From: Burkholderiales bacterium
Lineage (GTDB): Bacteria > Pseudomonadota > Gammaproteobacteria > Burkholderiales > JAEUMW01
Length of the DNA: 9,659 bases
Direction of reading: 5' to 3'
NCBI GenBank assembly: GCA_016791285.1
Contig: JAEUMX010000079.1
Span: 1 to 9,659 of the forward strand
The notes under the pieces were generated by a model. It did no database searches. It worked only from the letters and a program-made list of their open reading frames with translations, and was not told the DNA's origin. The translations under genes and the position numbers were made by a program. This document shows, piece after piece, positions 1 to 8,878 of the stretch. Every line of letters begins with the position of its first letter. Position 1 is the stretch's first letter.

Positions 1-2179
1 GAAGTCGATCCAGGCCGTGATCGAGACGCTGCTCGAAGCGATCCTGCTCGTCGTGATCGTGGTGATCGTGTTCCTGCAGACGTGGCGCGCGTCGATCATC
101 CCGCTGGTGGCGGTGCCGGTGTCGATCGTCGGCACGTTCGCCTTCATGCTGCTGTTCGGCTTCTCGATCAACACGCTGACGCTCTTCGGCCTCGTGCTCG
201 CCATCGGCATCGTGGTCGACGACGCGATCGTGGTGGTGGAGAACGTGGAGCGCAACATCGAGCTCGGGAACGACGCGAAGACGGCGACCTATCGGGCGAT
301 GCGCGAGGTGAGCGGCCCGATCATCGCCATCGCGCTCACCCTGTGCGCGGTGTTCGTCCCGATCGCCTTCGTATCCGGCCTGACCGGTCAGTTCTACCGG
401 CAGTTCGCGCTCACCATCGCGATCTCGACGGTGATCTCCGCGTTCAACTCGCTCACGCTGTCACCCGCTCTTGCCGCGCTCCTGCTCAAGCCGCACGACG
501 CGCCGAAGGATTGGCTCACCCGCGTCATGGACCGCGTGTTGGGAGGCTTCTTCCGCTGGTTCGACCGCACGTTCAAGGCGAGCGCCAACAAGTATCAGAG
601 GACGGTCGCGCGCGTGCTGGATCACAAGGTAATCGCGCTCGCGGTCTACGCCGTGCTGATCGGCTTTACGTGGTTCGCGTTCCAGCGGGTGCCGCACGGC
701 TTCGTGCCGGTACAGGACAAGCAGTACCTGGTCGGTTTCGCGCAGCTGCCCGACGGCGCCTCGCTCGACCGCACGGAGAGCGTGATCCGCCGCATGTCCG
801 AGATCGCGCTGAAGACGCCGGGCGTGAAGGACGCCGTCGGCTTTCCCGGGCTTTCGATCGCGGGCTTCACCAATGCGCCGAATGCGGGGATCGTGTTCTT
901 CGGTCTCGACGAGTTCGAGAAGCGCAAGTCGCCGGAGCTCTCGGGCGGGGCCATCGCCGGGTCGATCAACCAGCGCCTCGCCGGCATCGAGGACGCGTTC
1001 ATCGCGGTCTTCCCGCCGCCGCCGGTGAGCGGTCTCGGCGCCATCGGCGGCTTCAAGCTGCAGATCGAGGATCGCGGCGGGCTCGGCGATCAGGCGCTCT
1101 ACGACGCGATGAAGGCGATGGAGCAGAAGGCCTGGCAGACGCCCGAGTTGACCGGCGTGTTCTCGAGCTTCCAGATCAATGTACCGCAACTCTATGCGGA
1201 CGTGGACCGCGCCAAGGCGAAACGCATGGGCATTGCGTTGACCGACGTCTTCGACACCATGCAGATCAACCTGGGCTCGCTCTACGTGAACGATTTCAAC
1301 CGCTTCGGCCGCACGTACCGCGTGGTGGTGCAGGCGGATGCGCCGTTCCGGTCGCGCGCGGAGGACATCGTGCATTTGAAGACGCGCAACAGCAAGGGCG
1401 AACTCGTGCCGCTCGGGTCGGTGCTGCAGGTCGAAAACAGCTTTGGCCCCGACCGCGCGATCCGCTACAACGCGTTTCCGTCGGCGGACTTGAACGGTGC
1501 CGCCGCGCCCGGCTTCAGCTCGGGGCAGGCGCAGGCAGCGATCGAGCGCATTGCGCGTGAAACGCTGCCGCGCGGCATCACGTTCGAGTGGACCGACCTC
1601 ACCTATCAGGAGATCCTCGCCGGCAACACTGCGGTGCTGGTCTTCCCGCTGTGCGTGCTGCTCGTGTTCCTCGTGCTGTCAGCGCAGTACGAGAGCCTGA
1701 AGCTGCCGCTCGCCATCATCCTGATCGTGCCGATGTGTCTGCTCTTCGCGATTTCGGGCGTGATCCTGACCGGGGGCGATAACAACATCTTCACGCAGAT
1801 CGCGCTCTTCGTGCTGATGGGCCTCGCCTGCAAGAACGCGATCCTGATCGTGGAGTTCGCGCGCGAGCTGGAGATGCGGGAATCGGCGCACGATCCGGTG
1901 CGCGCCGCACTGGAGGCTTGCCGCATGCGGCTGCGGCCGATCCTGATGACTTCGTTCGCGTTCATCATGGGCGTGGTGCCGCTCGTGCTGTCCACCGGCG
2001 CCGGCGCCGAGATGCGCCATGCCATGGGGGTGGCGGTGTTCTGGGGCATGCTCGGCGTCACCTTCTTCGGTCTGTTCCTGACGCCGGTGTTCTACGTGCT
2101 GCTGCACCGCCGCCGCAAGGGCCACGCGCGGGTCGCGACGCCGAAGACGGCGGCCCCCGATGCGGGAGGCGTGCGATGA
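1..2179 (+). CDS. RND multidrug efflux pump, inner-membrane subunit (HAE1/AcrB family), 5'-truncated by window edge
   Basis: Inner-membrane proton/drug antiporter that exports hydrophobic or amphiphilic compounds through a periplasmic adaptor and an outer-membrane channel. The frame is open from base 2 and its first codons already match AcrB near residue 335, so TM1 and most of the first periplasmic loop lie outside the window; the GTG at 17 is internal, not the start. Present are TM2-TM6 with the SINTLT and VDDAIVVVENVERN motifs, TM7 (about 635-690), the second periplasmic loop (about 690-1610) and TM8-TM12. The residues aligning with the AcrB proton relay are all kept: two Asp at 218-223 (D407/D408), Lys at 1832-1834 (K940), Arg at 1928-1930 (R971) and Thr at 1949-1951 (T978), so the pump should be active. 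The stop overlaps the next gene's start (ATGA). Substrate cannot be read from the sequence. The family call is firm; I give no gene name. Confidence 0.96.
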   Translation, partial: KSIQAVIETLLEAILLVVIVVIVFLQTWRASIIPLVAVPVSIVGTFAFMLLFGFSINTLTLFGLVLAIGIVVDDAIVVVENVERNIELGNDAKTATYRAMREVSGPIIAIALTLCAVFVPIAFVSGLTGQFYRQFALTIAISTVISAFNSLTLSPALAALLLKPHDAPKDWLTRVMDRVLGGFFRWFDRTFKASANKYQRTVARVLDHKVIALAVYAVLIGFTWFAFQRVPHGFVPVQDKQYLVGFAQLPDGASLDRTESVIRRMSEIALKTPGVKDAVGFPGLSIAGFTNAPNAGIVFFGLDEFEKRKSPELSGGAIAGSINQRLAGIEDAFIAVFPPPPVSGLGAIGGFKLQIEDRGGLGDQALYDAMKAMEQKAWQTPELTGVFSSFQINVPQLYADVDRAKAKRMGIALTDVFDTMQINLGSLYVNDFNRFGRTYRVVVQADAPFRSRAEDIVHLKTRNSKGELVPLGSVLQVENSFGPDRAIRYNAFPSADLNGAAAPGFSSGQAQAAIERIARETLPRGITFEWTDLTYQEILAGNTAVLVFPLCVLLVFLVLSAQYESLKLPLAIILIVPMCLLFAISGVILTGGDNNIFTQIALFVLMGLACKNAILIVEFARELEMRESAHDPVRAALEACRMRLRPILMTSFAFIMGVVPLVLSTGAGAEMRHAMGVAVFWGMLGVTFFGLFLTPVFYVLLHRRRKGHARVATPKTAAPDAGGVR
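2164..2169 (+). promoter_or_regulatory. Ribosome binding site of the outer-membrane factor gene
   Basis: GGGAGG lies six bases before the ATG at 2176, inside the last codons of the RND gene. It is a strong Shine-Dalgarno match. It fixes the start at 2176, against longer in-frame readings reaching back to 1918, and together with the ATGA overlap suggests translational coupling. Confidence 0.8.
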
Positions 2180-3639
2180 GACGGCTGCTCGCGCTGATCG
2201 CTGCCGCAGCCCTCGTGTCCGGATGCTCGCTTGCGCCCGAGCTCAAGCAGCCCGAGGTCGAGGTGCCGGCCAGCTTCAAGGAGCTGCCGCCGGCAGAGCG
2301 GGGCGCCTGGAAGCCCGCGCGGCCGTCCGAAGACCTGCCGCGCGGCCAGTGGTGGCAGGTGTTCAACGATCCCGTGCTCGACCGACTGGAAGAGGACGCG
2401 ATCGCGGCCAACCAGAACCTGCGGGCGGCGGCAGCACGGGTCGCCCAGGCCCGCGCGCTCGTCGGGGTGGCGAAGGCGGATCGTATCCCGCAGGTGAACG
2501 CCGGTTTCGGTCCGACGCGGGTTCAGCCCACCGGTGTCTCGCTCGGTCTGCCGCCGGGCGAGATGGTCGATCCGTACACGGCGTGGCGCGCGTTGCTGAC
2601 GGTGAGCTACGAAGTGGATCTCTTCGGCCGTGTGTCCGACACCATCAACGCCACGCGCAGCGATTACGAGGCGAACGTCGCGACCTTCCGCTCGGTGACG
2701 CTCGCGCTGCAGGCGGACGTGGCGCAGACCTATTTCGCCCTGCGCGCCGCCGACGACGAGCTGCGCATCCTGTGGGAGACGGTCAAGTGGCGGGAAGAGA
2801 GCGTGCAACTGTTGCAGCGCCGCTTCGATCTCGGGGACATCAGCGAGCTCGATCTCGCGCGCGCGAAGACCGAGGAGGCGAACACACGCACCGAGGCGAT
2901 CGGGATCGAGCGCCGGCGTGGCGAGCTCGAGCACGCGCTCGCGGTGCTTATCGGCAAGCCGCCCGCTGCGCTCGCGCTCGAAGTCACAACGCTCGTGAAC
3001 GAGTTGCCGGCTATCCCGCCCGGATTGCCTTCGGAGCTGCTCGAGCGGCGCCCCGACATCGCGGCGGCGACGCGGCAGATGGCGGCTGCCAACGCGCGCA
3101 TCGGTGTTGCCAAGTCGGCGTTCTTCCCGGTGCTCAGGCTCACTGCCCTGGGCGGATACGAGTCCGCGGATCTCTCCGATCTCTTCAACTGGTCGAGCCG
3201 CACGTGGCTGCTCGGCCCCCTGATCGGCACCATCCTTACCGCGCCGATCATCGACGGCGGCCGCAACCGCGCCAACCTGGAACGCGCGGAAGCCGCGCTG
3301 CAGGAGTCCGTCGCGATCTATCGCCAGCAGGTGCTCGTGGCGTTCGCCGAGGTGGAGGACAGTCTGGTCGCGCTGCGCACGCTCGACGGGCAGGCTCAAT
3401 CGACGCGAGCCGCCCTGGCTTCGGCGGCGCAGGCCACGCGCATCGCGCAGGTGCGGTACAAGTTCGGTGCGACCGGCTATCTCGATGTCATCGAGGCGCA
3501 GCGCACGCTCCTCGCGGTCCAGCGCTCCGATGTGCAGATCCGCGGCGCGCGGGCGAACTCGACGGTGGCACTCGTCCGCGCCCTGGGCGGTGGGTGGGAC
3601 GCGCCCGTCGCGGTGTCGGATAGCGGGCAGATTCAATGA
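2176..3639 (+). CDS. NodT-family efflux outer-membrane factor lipoprotein (TolC-like channel)
   Basis: Outer-membrane exit duct of a tripartite efflux pump; the family forms trimeric barrels with a long periplasmic helical tunnel. The protein is 487 residues, normal for the family. It starts with a lipoprotein signal: MRR, a hydrophobic stretch, then lipobox LVSGC with the lipidated Cys at residue 17. Next comes the conserved QWWQVFNDPVLDRL segment (about 58-71) and two OEP repeats. Family landmarks are SYEVDLFGR, the linker IPPGLPSELLERRPDI between the repeats, and LDVIEAQRTLLAVQ near the C-terminus. The conserved part ends at LGGGW and a 15-residue tail follows; 10 residues of that tail recur in a relic at 8769. 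The start is supported by the 4-base overlap with the RND gene and its ribosome binding site. It probably partners the RND pump, and perhaps also the ABC exporter downstream, which has no intact channel gene of its own in view. Confidence 0.95.
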   Translation: MRRLLALIAAAALVSGCSLAPELKQPEVEVPASFKELPPAERGAWKPARPSEDLPRGQWWQVFNDPVLDRLEEDAIAANQNLRAAAARVAQARALVGVAKADRIPQVNAGFGPTRVQPTGVSLGLPPGEMVDPYTAWRALLTVSYEVDLFGRVSDTINATRSDYEANVATFRSVTLALQADVAQTYFALRAADDELRILWETVKWREESVQLLQRRFDLGDISELDLARAKTEEANTRTEAIGIERRRGELEHALAVLIGKPPAALALEVTTLVNELPAIPPGLPSELLERRPDIAAATRQMAAANARIGVAKSAFFPVLRLTALGGYESADLSDLFNWSSRTWLLGPLIGTILTAPIIDGGRNRANLERAEAALQESVAIYRQQVLVAFAEVEDSLVALRTLDGQAQSTRAALASAAQATRIAQVRYKFGATGYLDVIEAQRTLLAVQRSDVQIRGARANSTVALVRALGGGWDAPVAVSDSGQIQ

Positions 3640-3723
3640 TCGAGCGGGCACCGGTCTTGGGCACGAACAGTTGTCGTGTGCCTCTGGGACGCTGGGCCAG
3701 TCCGACCGGATGGGAACAGCACG
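3640..3723 (+). other. 84-base gap between outer-membrane factor and ABC adaptor genes
   Basis: I see no convincing -35/-10 pair, no terminator-type hairpin with a T-run, and no open small gene. A purine-rich GGATGGGAA at 3708-3716 sits about 8 bases before the ATG at 3724 and is the probable ribosome binding site of the adaptor gene. The absence of a terminator leaves read-through transcription from the RND operon possible. Confidence 0.6.
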
Positions 3724-4797
3724 ATGAACACACAACTGAAAAAATGGTTAGCGTGGGCCGCCGTGGGTGCGGGTGTCGTCGTGGCGGCCGTCATGGCCTG
3801 GCTGCACTACGCCGCCAAGGACCAGAACACTGGGCTCGCAGGCGCCAACGGCCGTATCGAGGCGACGGAAATCGACGTGGCGGCGAAGGCGGCCGGACGG
3901 GTGACCGAGATTCGGGTGAACGAGGGCGATTTCGTCACGGCGGGACAGGTGGTGGCCGTGATGGACACCGACGTGCTCAATGCGCAGTTGCGCGAGGCCG
4001 AGGCCGAATCGCGGCGAGCGCAGAGTGCGATCGACGCGGCTCGCAGCCAGGTCGCGCAGCGCGAAGCCGAGAAGGCGGCAGCGCGAGCGGAGGTGGCGCG
4101 GCTCGAGGTTGAGCTCAGGACCGCGAAGGCGCACGCATCGCGTTCGGAGGCGCTCGCCGCGAAGGGATTTCTGTCGCCGCAGGCGGTGGACGACGATCGT
4201 GCACGGGCCGACAGCGCCCGTGAGGCCGTGGCTGCGGGTCGGGCACAGGTCGCTGCAGCGCAGGCTGCGATCGTCAGCGCGCGTTCACAGTTGGTGGGTG
4301 CACAGTCCGCCGCGGCGGCGACAGAGGCGAACATCGAACGCATCCGTGCCAACATCGAAGACACCGTCCTGCGGTCCCCCCGCGATGGCCGCGTGCAGTA
4401 TCTGGTGGCCCGCGTGGGCGAGGTGGTGCCGGCCGGCGGGCGCGTGCTCAATCTGGTCGATCTGTCCGACGTGTACATGACCTTCTTCCTGCCGACCGCC
4501 CTTGCCGGAAGGGTCGCCCTCGGCGCGGAAGTTCGCCTCGTGCTGGATGCAGCGCCTCAGTACGTGATCCCGGCCCAGGTGTCCTTCGTCGCGGACGTCG
4601 CCCAGTTCACGCCCAAGACCGTCGAGACGGCAACCGAGCGCGAGAAGCTCATGTTCCGCATTCGCGCCCAGATTTCCCCCGATCTGCTCCGGAAACACAT
4701 CAAGCAGGTCAAGACCGGTGTTCCTGGAATCGCCTACGTGCGCGTGGAGCCGGGCGTGCAGTGGCCGTCCAACCTTCAGGTGCGGCTGCCCGAATGA
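3724..4797 (+). CDS. yhiI: HlyD-family periplasmic adaptor (membrane fusion protein), YhiI-like
   Basis: Periplasmic adaptor linking an ABC exporter in the inner membrane to an outer-membrane channel. The protein is 357 residues; E. coli YhiI is about 355. An N-terminal anchor helix spans residues 8-27. The first half of the biotinyl-lipoyl domain follows (about 42-82, [19 protein letters not shown]), then an Ala/Arg/Glu-rich coiled-coil hairpin (about 85-212) with its turn near [16 protein letters not shown]. The second lipoyl half ([18 protein letters not shown]) and a beta-barrel (about 245-345) complete it. [13 protein letters not shown] and [18 protein letters not shown] are very close to YhiI as I recall it. 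I chose the ATG at 3724 because it gives MNTQLKKW and a normal anchor, with a purine-rich site before it; an in-frame GTG at 3676 would only add a poor leader. Its last four bases overlap rbbA (ATGA). The transported substrate is unknown. Confidence 0.93.
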   Translation: MNTQLKKWLAWAAVGAGVVVAAVMAWLHYAAKDQNTGLAGANGRIEATEIDVAAKAAGRVTEIRVNEGDFVTAGQVVAVMDTDVLNAQLREAEAESRRAQSAIDAARSQVAQREAEKAAARAEVARLEVELRTAKAHASRSEALAAKGFLSPQAVDDDRARADSAREAVAAGRAQVAAAQAAIVSARSQLVGAQSAAAATEANIERIRANIEDTVLRSPRDGRVQYLVARVGEVVPAGGRVLNLVDLSDVYMTFFLPTALAGRVALGAEVRLVLDAAPQYVIPAQVSFVADVAQFTPKTVETATEREKLMFRIRAQISPDLLRKHIKQVKTGVPGIAYVRVEPGVQWPSNLQVRLPE

Positions 4798-7583
4798 CCG
4801 TGCGTGAGGGTGCGGGCACGGGGTCGCCGCCGGATGGATCCGCCGCCGCACGGCTGCTTGACGTTAGCCTGCGTTACGGCAAAGTTCAGGCGCTCGACGC
4901 GGTGACGCTCGATGTGCCAGCGGGCTGCATGGCGGGCTTCATCGGTCCCGACGGTGTCGGAAAGTCGAGCCTCTTCTCGCTCCTTGCCGGTGCTCGCGCC
5001 ATTCAGTCCGGCCGCATCGAGGTCCTGGGCGGCGACATGGGTAACGCGCAATACCGCAACGGCTTATTGCCGCGCATCGCCTACATGCCGCAAGGCCTGG
5101 GGAAAAATCTCTATCCAACGCTGTCAGTGCTCGAGAACGTAGAGTTCTTCGGACGGCTGTTCGGTCAGGGACGTCGCGAACGCGAGCAACGCATCGCTGG
5201 CCTCCTGCAAGCCACGGGACTGGCGCCGTTCGCCGGGCGCCCGGCAGGCAAGCTTTCGGGCGGCATGAAGCAGAAGCTCGGTCTCTGCTGTGCGCTCATT
5301 CACGATCCGGATCTGCTGATCCTCGACGAGCCCACGACCGGGGTGGATCCGCTGTCGCGGCGCCAGTTCTGGGATCTGATCGAACGCATCCGCGCCGGCC
5401 GCCCCGGCATGAGCGTGCTGATCGCCACTGCGTACATGGAAGAGGCCGCGCGGTTCGACTGGCTGGCCGCCATGAACCTCGGGCGGGTTCTCGCCACAGG
5501 CAGCCCGCAGGAAATGCTTGCCCGCACCGCCACCCGCACGCTGGAAGAGGCGTTCATCACGCTGCTGCCCGCCGAGCAGCGCGCAGGCCATGAAGCGATT
5601 GTCATCGCGCCGCGCGCTGCCGCCGCCGACGGCGAGACGGCCATCGAGGCGCGCGATCTCACGATGCGATTCGGCGACTTCGTCGCCGTCGACCACGTGA
5701 ACCTCCGCATCGAACGCGGCGAGATCTTCGGGTTTCTCGGCTCCAACGGCTGCGGCAAGACGACGACGATGAAAATGTTGACGGGTCTGCTGCCACCCAG
5801 CGAGGGTCAGGCGTGGCTGTTCGGCCAGCCCGTGGACCCGCGCGATATCGCCACGCGTCGCCGCGTTGGCTACATGACGCAGGCGTTCTCGCTTTACGGC
5901 GAACTCACCGTGCGCCAGAACCTGGCGCTGCACGCGCGCCTCTTCGGGATGCCTGCAGATTGTATCGAGTCGCGCGTACGCGAGATGGTGGAGCGCTTCG
6001 GTCTCGCCGACATCCTGGACACGCTGCCCGATACGCTCCCGCTCGGCCAGCGCCAGCGCCTCTCGCTCGCCGTCGCCACGATCCACGGGCCGGAGATGCT
6101 CATTCTCGACGAACCCACGTCGGGCGTGGACCCGGTGGCGCGGGACGCGTTCTGGCGCATCTTGATCGACCTCGCGCGCAAGGACAACGTCACCATCTTC
6201 GTTTCCACCCACTTCATGAACGAGGCCGAACGCTGCGACCGCATCTCGTTCATGCACGCGGGCCGCGTGCTCGTCAGCGATGCCCCGGCCGCGCTCACCG
6301 CCAGACGCGGCGCGGGCACCCTCGAAGAGGCGTTCATCGCCTACCTGGAAGATGCGCTGGGGCGGGACGCGCCCGCGCCCGCGGCCCCCGCCCCGACCGA
6401 CCTGCCCGAGGTGCCGAAGGCACGCGCCCGATCGTCGGCCGCGCACCGCCCGTCGCTCTTCAATCCGCGCCGCCTGTTCAGCTACACGTTGCGCGAGGCG
6501 CTGGAACTGCGCCGCGATCCCGTCCGTCTCACGCTCGCGACGTTGGGCAGCATGCTGATGATGGTCGTATTCGGCTACGGCATCAGCCTGGACGTGGAAA
6601 ACCTCTCTTTCGCCGTGCTCGACCGTGACGAGACCACCTTGAGCCGCGATTACACGCTCAACCTCGCCGGGTCGCGCTATTTCACCGAGCAGCCACCGAT
6701 CCGCGACTACGCGGAACTGGACCAGCGCATGCGTGCGGGCGAGATCGCACTGGCGATCGAGATCCCGCCGGGCTTTGCCCGCGACGTGGCACGCCGCACG
6801 CCGGTCGAGATCGGCGCCTGGATCGACGGCTCCATGCCCACGCGCGCCGAAACGGTGCAGGGTTATGTACAGGGCATGCATGCGCAATGGCTGGCCCACC
6901 GGGCGCGCGAAGCTTTCGGCAGTGCGGCGACGACGGGACTCGTCAACATCGAGACGCGCTTTCGTTACAACCCGGACGTGAAGAGCCAGCCCGCAATGGT
7001 GCCCGGGGTGATCCCGCTGCTGCTGATGCTGATTCCGGCCGTACTCGCTGCTTTGTCGGTGGTCCGCGAGAAGGAACTCGGCTCGATCGTGAATCTGTAC
7101 GTCACTCCGGTCACGCGCCTCGAATTTCTGCTCGGCAAGCAGATACCTTATGTGGCGCTCGCGATGCTCAATTTTCTGCTGCTCACGGCGCTTGCGATTT
7201 TCCTGTTCGGTGTGCCGGTCAAGGGCAGCTTTCCGGCGCTGGCAGCCGGGGCGCTTCTGTATGTCATCGCGGCAACGTCCTTCGGACTGGTCATGTCCGC
7301 GTTCGTGAGAAGCCAGATCGCTGCCCTGTTCGGCACTGCCATACTCACACTCCTGCCTGCCGTCCAGTTCTCCGGGTTCACCGATCCCGTATCCTCGCTC
7401 GAGGGCGCGGGGCGATTCATCGGCGAGATCTACCCGACCACCTATTTTCTGGCGATCGCGCGCGGCACCTTCTCCAAAGGTCTGCATTTCGCCGATCTGC
7501 AGACCTCGTTCGTTGCACTGCTCATCATCGTGCCCATCCTCATCGCGCTGGGAACAGTTCTGCTGCAGAAGCAGGATCGGTGA
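4794..7583 (+). CDS. rbbA: RbbA-like ABC transporter: two ATPase domains fused to an ABC-2 permease
   Basis: A 929-residue fusion colinear with E. coli RbbA (about 911), described as a ribosome-associated ATPase and, from operon context, as an exporter component. NBD1 (about 20-260) has Walker [10 protein letters not shown] (51-59), Q-loop Gln100, signature LSGGMKQ (154-160) and Walker B LLILDEP (174-180), but Tyr214 replaces the H-loop His. NBD2 (about 284-520) has Walker [10 protein letters not shown] (317-325), Q363, Walker B LILDEP (436-441) and H-loop His473, but its signature is degenerate (LPLGQRQ, 415-421). A Pro/Ala-rich linker (about 523-550) leads to an ABC-2 permease: one membrane helix near 578-598, a large periplasmic domain (about 600-730) and about five further helices up to 927. 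The ATG at 4794 overlaps the adaptor stop and has no good Shine-Dalgarno, so translation is probably coupled. yhhJ follows after 3 bases. Orthology is firm; whether the main role is ribosome binding or export is open. Confidence 0.95.
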   Translation: MTVREGAGTGSPPDGSAAARLLDVSLRYGKVQALDAVTLDVPAGCMAGFIGPDGVGKSSLFSLLAGARAIQSGRIEVLGGDMGNAQYRNGLLPRIAYMPQGLGKNLYPTLSVLENVEFFGRLFGQGRREREQRIAGLLQATGLAPFAGRPAGKLSGGMKQKLGLCCALIHDPDLLILDEPTTGVDPLSRRQFWDLIERIRAGRPGMSVLIATAYMEEAARFDWLAAMNLGRVLATGSPQEMLARTATRTLEEAFITLLPAEQRAGHEAIVIAPRAAAADGETAIEARDLTMRFGDFVAVDHVNLRIERGEIFGFLGSNGCGKTTTMKMLTGLLPPSEGQAWLFGQPVDPRDIATRRRVGYMTQAFSLYGELTVRQNLALHARLFGMPADCIESRVREMVERFGLADILDTLPDTLPLGQRQRLSLAVATIHGPEMLILDEPTSGVDPVARDAFWRILIDLARKDNVTIFVSTHFMNEAERCDRISFMHAGRVLVSDAPAALTARRGAGTLEEAFIAYLEDALGRDAPAPAAPAPTDLPEVPKARARSSAAHRPSLFNPRRLFSYTLREALELRRDPVRLTLATLGSMLMMVVFGYGISLDVENLSFAVLDRDETTLSRDYTLNLAGSRYFTEQPPIRDYAELDQRMRAGEIALAIEIPPGFARDVARRTPVEIGAWIDGSMPTRAETVQGYVQGMHAQWLAHRAREAFGSAATTGLVNIETRFRYNPDVKSQPAMVPGVIPLLLMLIPAVLAALSVVREKELGSIVNLYVTPVTRLEFLLGKQIPYVALAMLNFLLLTALAIFLFGVPVKGSFPALAAGALLYVIAATSFGLVMSAFVRSQIAALFGTAILTLLPAVQFSGFTDPVSSLEGAGRFIGEIYPTTYFLAIARGTFSKGLHFADLQTSFVALLIIVPILIALGTVLLQKQDR

Positions 7584-7586
7584 GAC

Positions 7587-8708
7587 ATGCGCATCGGTAA
7601 CGTGGTGCATCTCGGCGTGAAGGAACTGCGCAGTCTGGCGCGCGATCCGGTCATGCTCGCGCTGATCGCGTGGGCTTTCACCTTCAACATCTACTCTGCC
7701 GCGTCCGCGCTCCCGGAAACGCTTCGCAAGGCGCCGATCGCCATCGTCGACGAGGACCGCTCCGCGCTCTCCATGCGCATCGTCGACGCTTTCTACCCGC
7801 CGTACTTCCTGCCGCCCGCCGTGATCACGCGGGCGGAGATGGACGCGCGGATGGACGCCGGGCTCGACACGTTCGCGCTCTACATTCCGTCGCGCTTCCA
7901 GTACGACGTCCTGGCCGGGCGTACCCCCGCCATCCAGCTCAACGTCGACGCCACGCGCATGAGCCAGGCCTTCACCGGCAGCGGCTACGTCCAGGCGATC
8001 GTCACGAGCGAAGTGAACGCGTTCATGGAAGGCCACCGTTCGAACGCGGCACCACCGGTCGATCTGGCGCTGCGGGCCCGCTTCAACCCCGAGTTCAACC
8101 GGTCGTGGTTCGGCGGTGTGATGCAGGTCGTCAAGAACGTCACGATGCTCGCCATCCTCCTCACCGGCGCCGCGTTGATTCGCGAGCGCGAACACGGCAC
8201 CGTCGAACACCTGCTCGCGATGCCGGTGACCCCGCTCGAAATCATGCTCAGCAAGGTCTGGTCGATGGGGCTCGTCGTCGTCGCTGCCACGGCGTTTGCG
8301 GTGGTGTTCTCTGTCCAGTGGATGCTGTCGGTTCCGATCCAGGGCTCGCTTGCGCTGTTTCTCGTGGGCGCCGCGCTCCAGATATTCGCTACGACGTCCT
8401 TCGGCATTTTCCTCGCCACCCTCACGCGCTCCATGCCGCAGTTCGGCCTGCTGCTGATGCTCATGCTGCTGCCGCTGCAAATGCTCTCGGGCAGCGCTAC
8501 GCCGCGGGAGAGCATGCCGCCCTTCGTGCAGGACATCATGCTCGCGGCTCCGGATACGCACTTCGTCATGCTCGCGCAGGCCATCCTGTTCCGGGATGCG
8601 GGCCTCTCGGTGGTGTGGCCGCAGTTCGCTGCGCTGTTCGCGATCGGCACGATTCTCTTCGCGCTGTCGCTGGCGCGCTTTCGCCGGACGCTGGGCTCGA
8701 TGGCGTGA
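7587..8708 (+). CDS. yhhJ: ABC-2 family permease, YhhJ-like partner of RbbA
   Basis: Second inner-membrane permease of the YhiI-RbbA-YhhJ exporter; 373 residues, essentially the E. coli YhhJ length. The architecture is ABC-2: one membrane helix at about 20-40, a periplasmic domain (about 45-178) containing NVDATRMSQAFTGSGY, then helices near 180-200, 225-245, 255-278, 284-300 and 343-362. Conserved family segments include LTGAALIREREHGTVEHLL, in the cytoplasmic coupling region after the second helix, and LPLQMLSGSATPRESMP. It resembles the permease half of RbbA throughout, for example the shared pattern VP..GS...L..GA.L...A.TSFG, so the two halves probably form a heterodimeric pore powered by RbbA's ATPases. 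The ATG lies 3 bases after the rbbA stop. No intact channel gene follows, only a relic at 8769. Confidence 0.95.
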   Translation: MRIGNVVHLGVKELRSLARDPVMLALIAWAFTFNIYSAASALPETLRKAPIAIVDEDRSALSMRIVDAFYPPYFLPPAVITRAEMDARMDAGLDTFALYIPSRFQYDVLAGRTPAIQLNVDATRMSQAFTGSGYVQAIVTSEVNAFMEGHRSNAAPPVDLALRARFNPEFNRSWFGGVMQVVKNVTMLAILLTGAALIREREHGTVEHLLAMPVTPLEIMLSKVWSMGLVVVAATAFAVVFSVQWMLSVPIQGSLALFLVGAALQIFATTSFGIFLATLTRSMPQFGLLLMLMLLPLQMLSGSATPRESMPPFVQDIMLAAPDTHFVMLAQAILFRDAGLSVVWPQFAALFAIGTILFALSLARFRRTLGSMA

Positions 8709-8768
8709 CGGCACGGCTGCGATCGGCACCAGCCGGAGCGGCACCGAGCGTCACCGCCAGCAGAGATC

Positions 8769-8807
8769 GCGCCTGTTGCGGTGTCGGACAGCGGCCAGGC
8801 GCGATGA
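8769..8807 (+). pseudogene. Relic of a second NodT-type outer-membrane factor gene (C-terminal tail and stop)
   Basis: The codons from 8769 read APVAVSDSGQ-AR-stop. The intact outer-membrane factor ends APVAVSDSGQ-IQ-stop (3601-3639). Ten consecutive residues are identical with the stop in register. Four of those ten codons differ only at the third base (CCC/CCT, GTC/GTT, GAT/GAC, GGG/GGC), as expected for two genes that diverged as coding sequence rather than a recent copy. Upstream of 8769 I find no further similarity to the channel gene, and none of the conserved LGGGW, so the body is missing. Inference: the ABC operon once ended with its own channel gene, since deleted. I see no start codon or ribosome binding site that would make it an independent small gene. 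Confidence 0.6.
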
Positions 8808-8853
8808 CCGGGACGGCATCGACGATACCGATGAGCGCGAGCGCGTCCGGCGC

Positions 8854-8876
8854 AGGGGAGCGCGACACGAGCCCCT
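8854..8876 (+). other. Short GC-rich inverted repeat (AGGGG/CCCCT)
   Basis: AGGGG at 8854-8858 can pair with CCCCT at 8872-8876; two inner C-G pairs could form after two G/A mismatches. It is followed by CATTGACTA, with no T-run, so it is not a classical intrinsic terminator. It may still slow read-through from the ABC operon, or be chance in GC-rich DNA. Confidence 0.25.
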
Positions 8877-8878
8877 CA

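Noticed and set aside
1..16. RND gene starting at GTG 17 as a complete 720-residue protein
   Set aside because: The frame is open to base 2, and the codons before 17 still align with AcrB-type sequence. The gene simply begins upstream of the window.
82..1560. + strand 492-codon frame inside the RND gene
   Set aside because: Arg/Ala/His-rich shadow frame with no recognisable domain; the RND frame shows strong family motifs over the same bases.
2160..3623. + strand 487-codon frame overlapping the outer-membrane factor gene
   Set aside because: Out-of-frame shadow of the channel gene. Its length happens to equal the real protein's, but its sequence is Arg/Ala low complexity.
3676..3723. Longer adaptor start at GTG 3676
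   Set aside because: It would add a non-conserved leader before MNTQLKKW and its anchor helix. The ATG at 3724 has a purine-rich upstream site and gives a length matching YhiI.
2092..3735. Open reading frame of 547 codons on the - strand opposite the outer-membrane factor gene
   Set aside because: Low-complexity Arg-rich translation, fully covered by a clear NodT-family gene on the + strand; same codon-bias artefact.
5124..8744. Open reading frame of 1206 codons on the - strand, opposite rbbA and yhhJ
   Set aside because: Its translation is dominated by Arg, Glu, Ala and His with no domain motifs, and it lies opposite two firmly identified genes. GC-rich codon bias on the + strand removes stop codons from this antisense frame, so length alone is not evidence.
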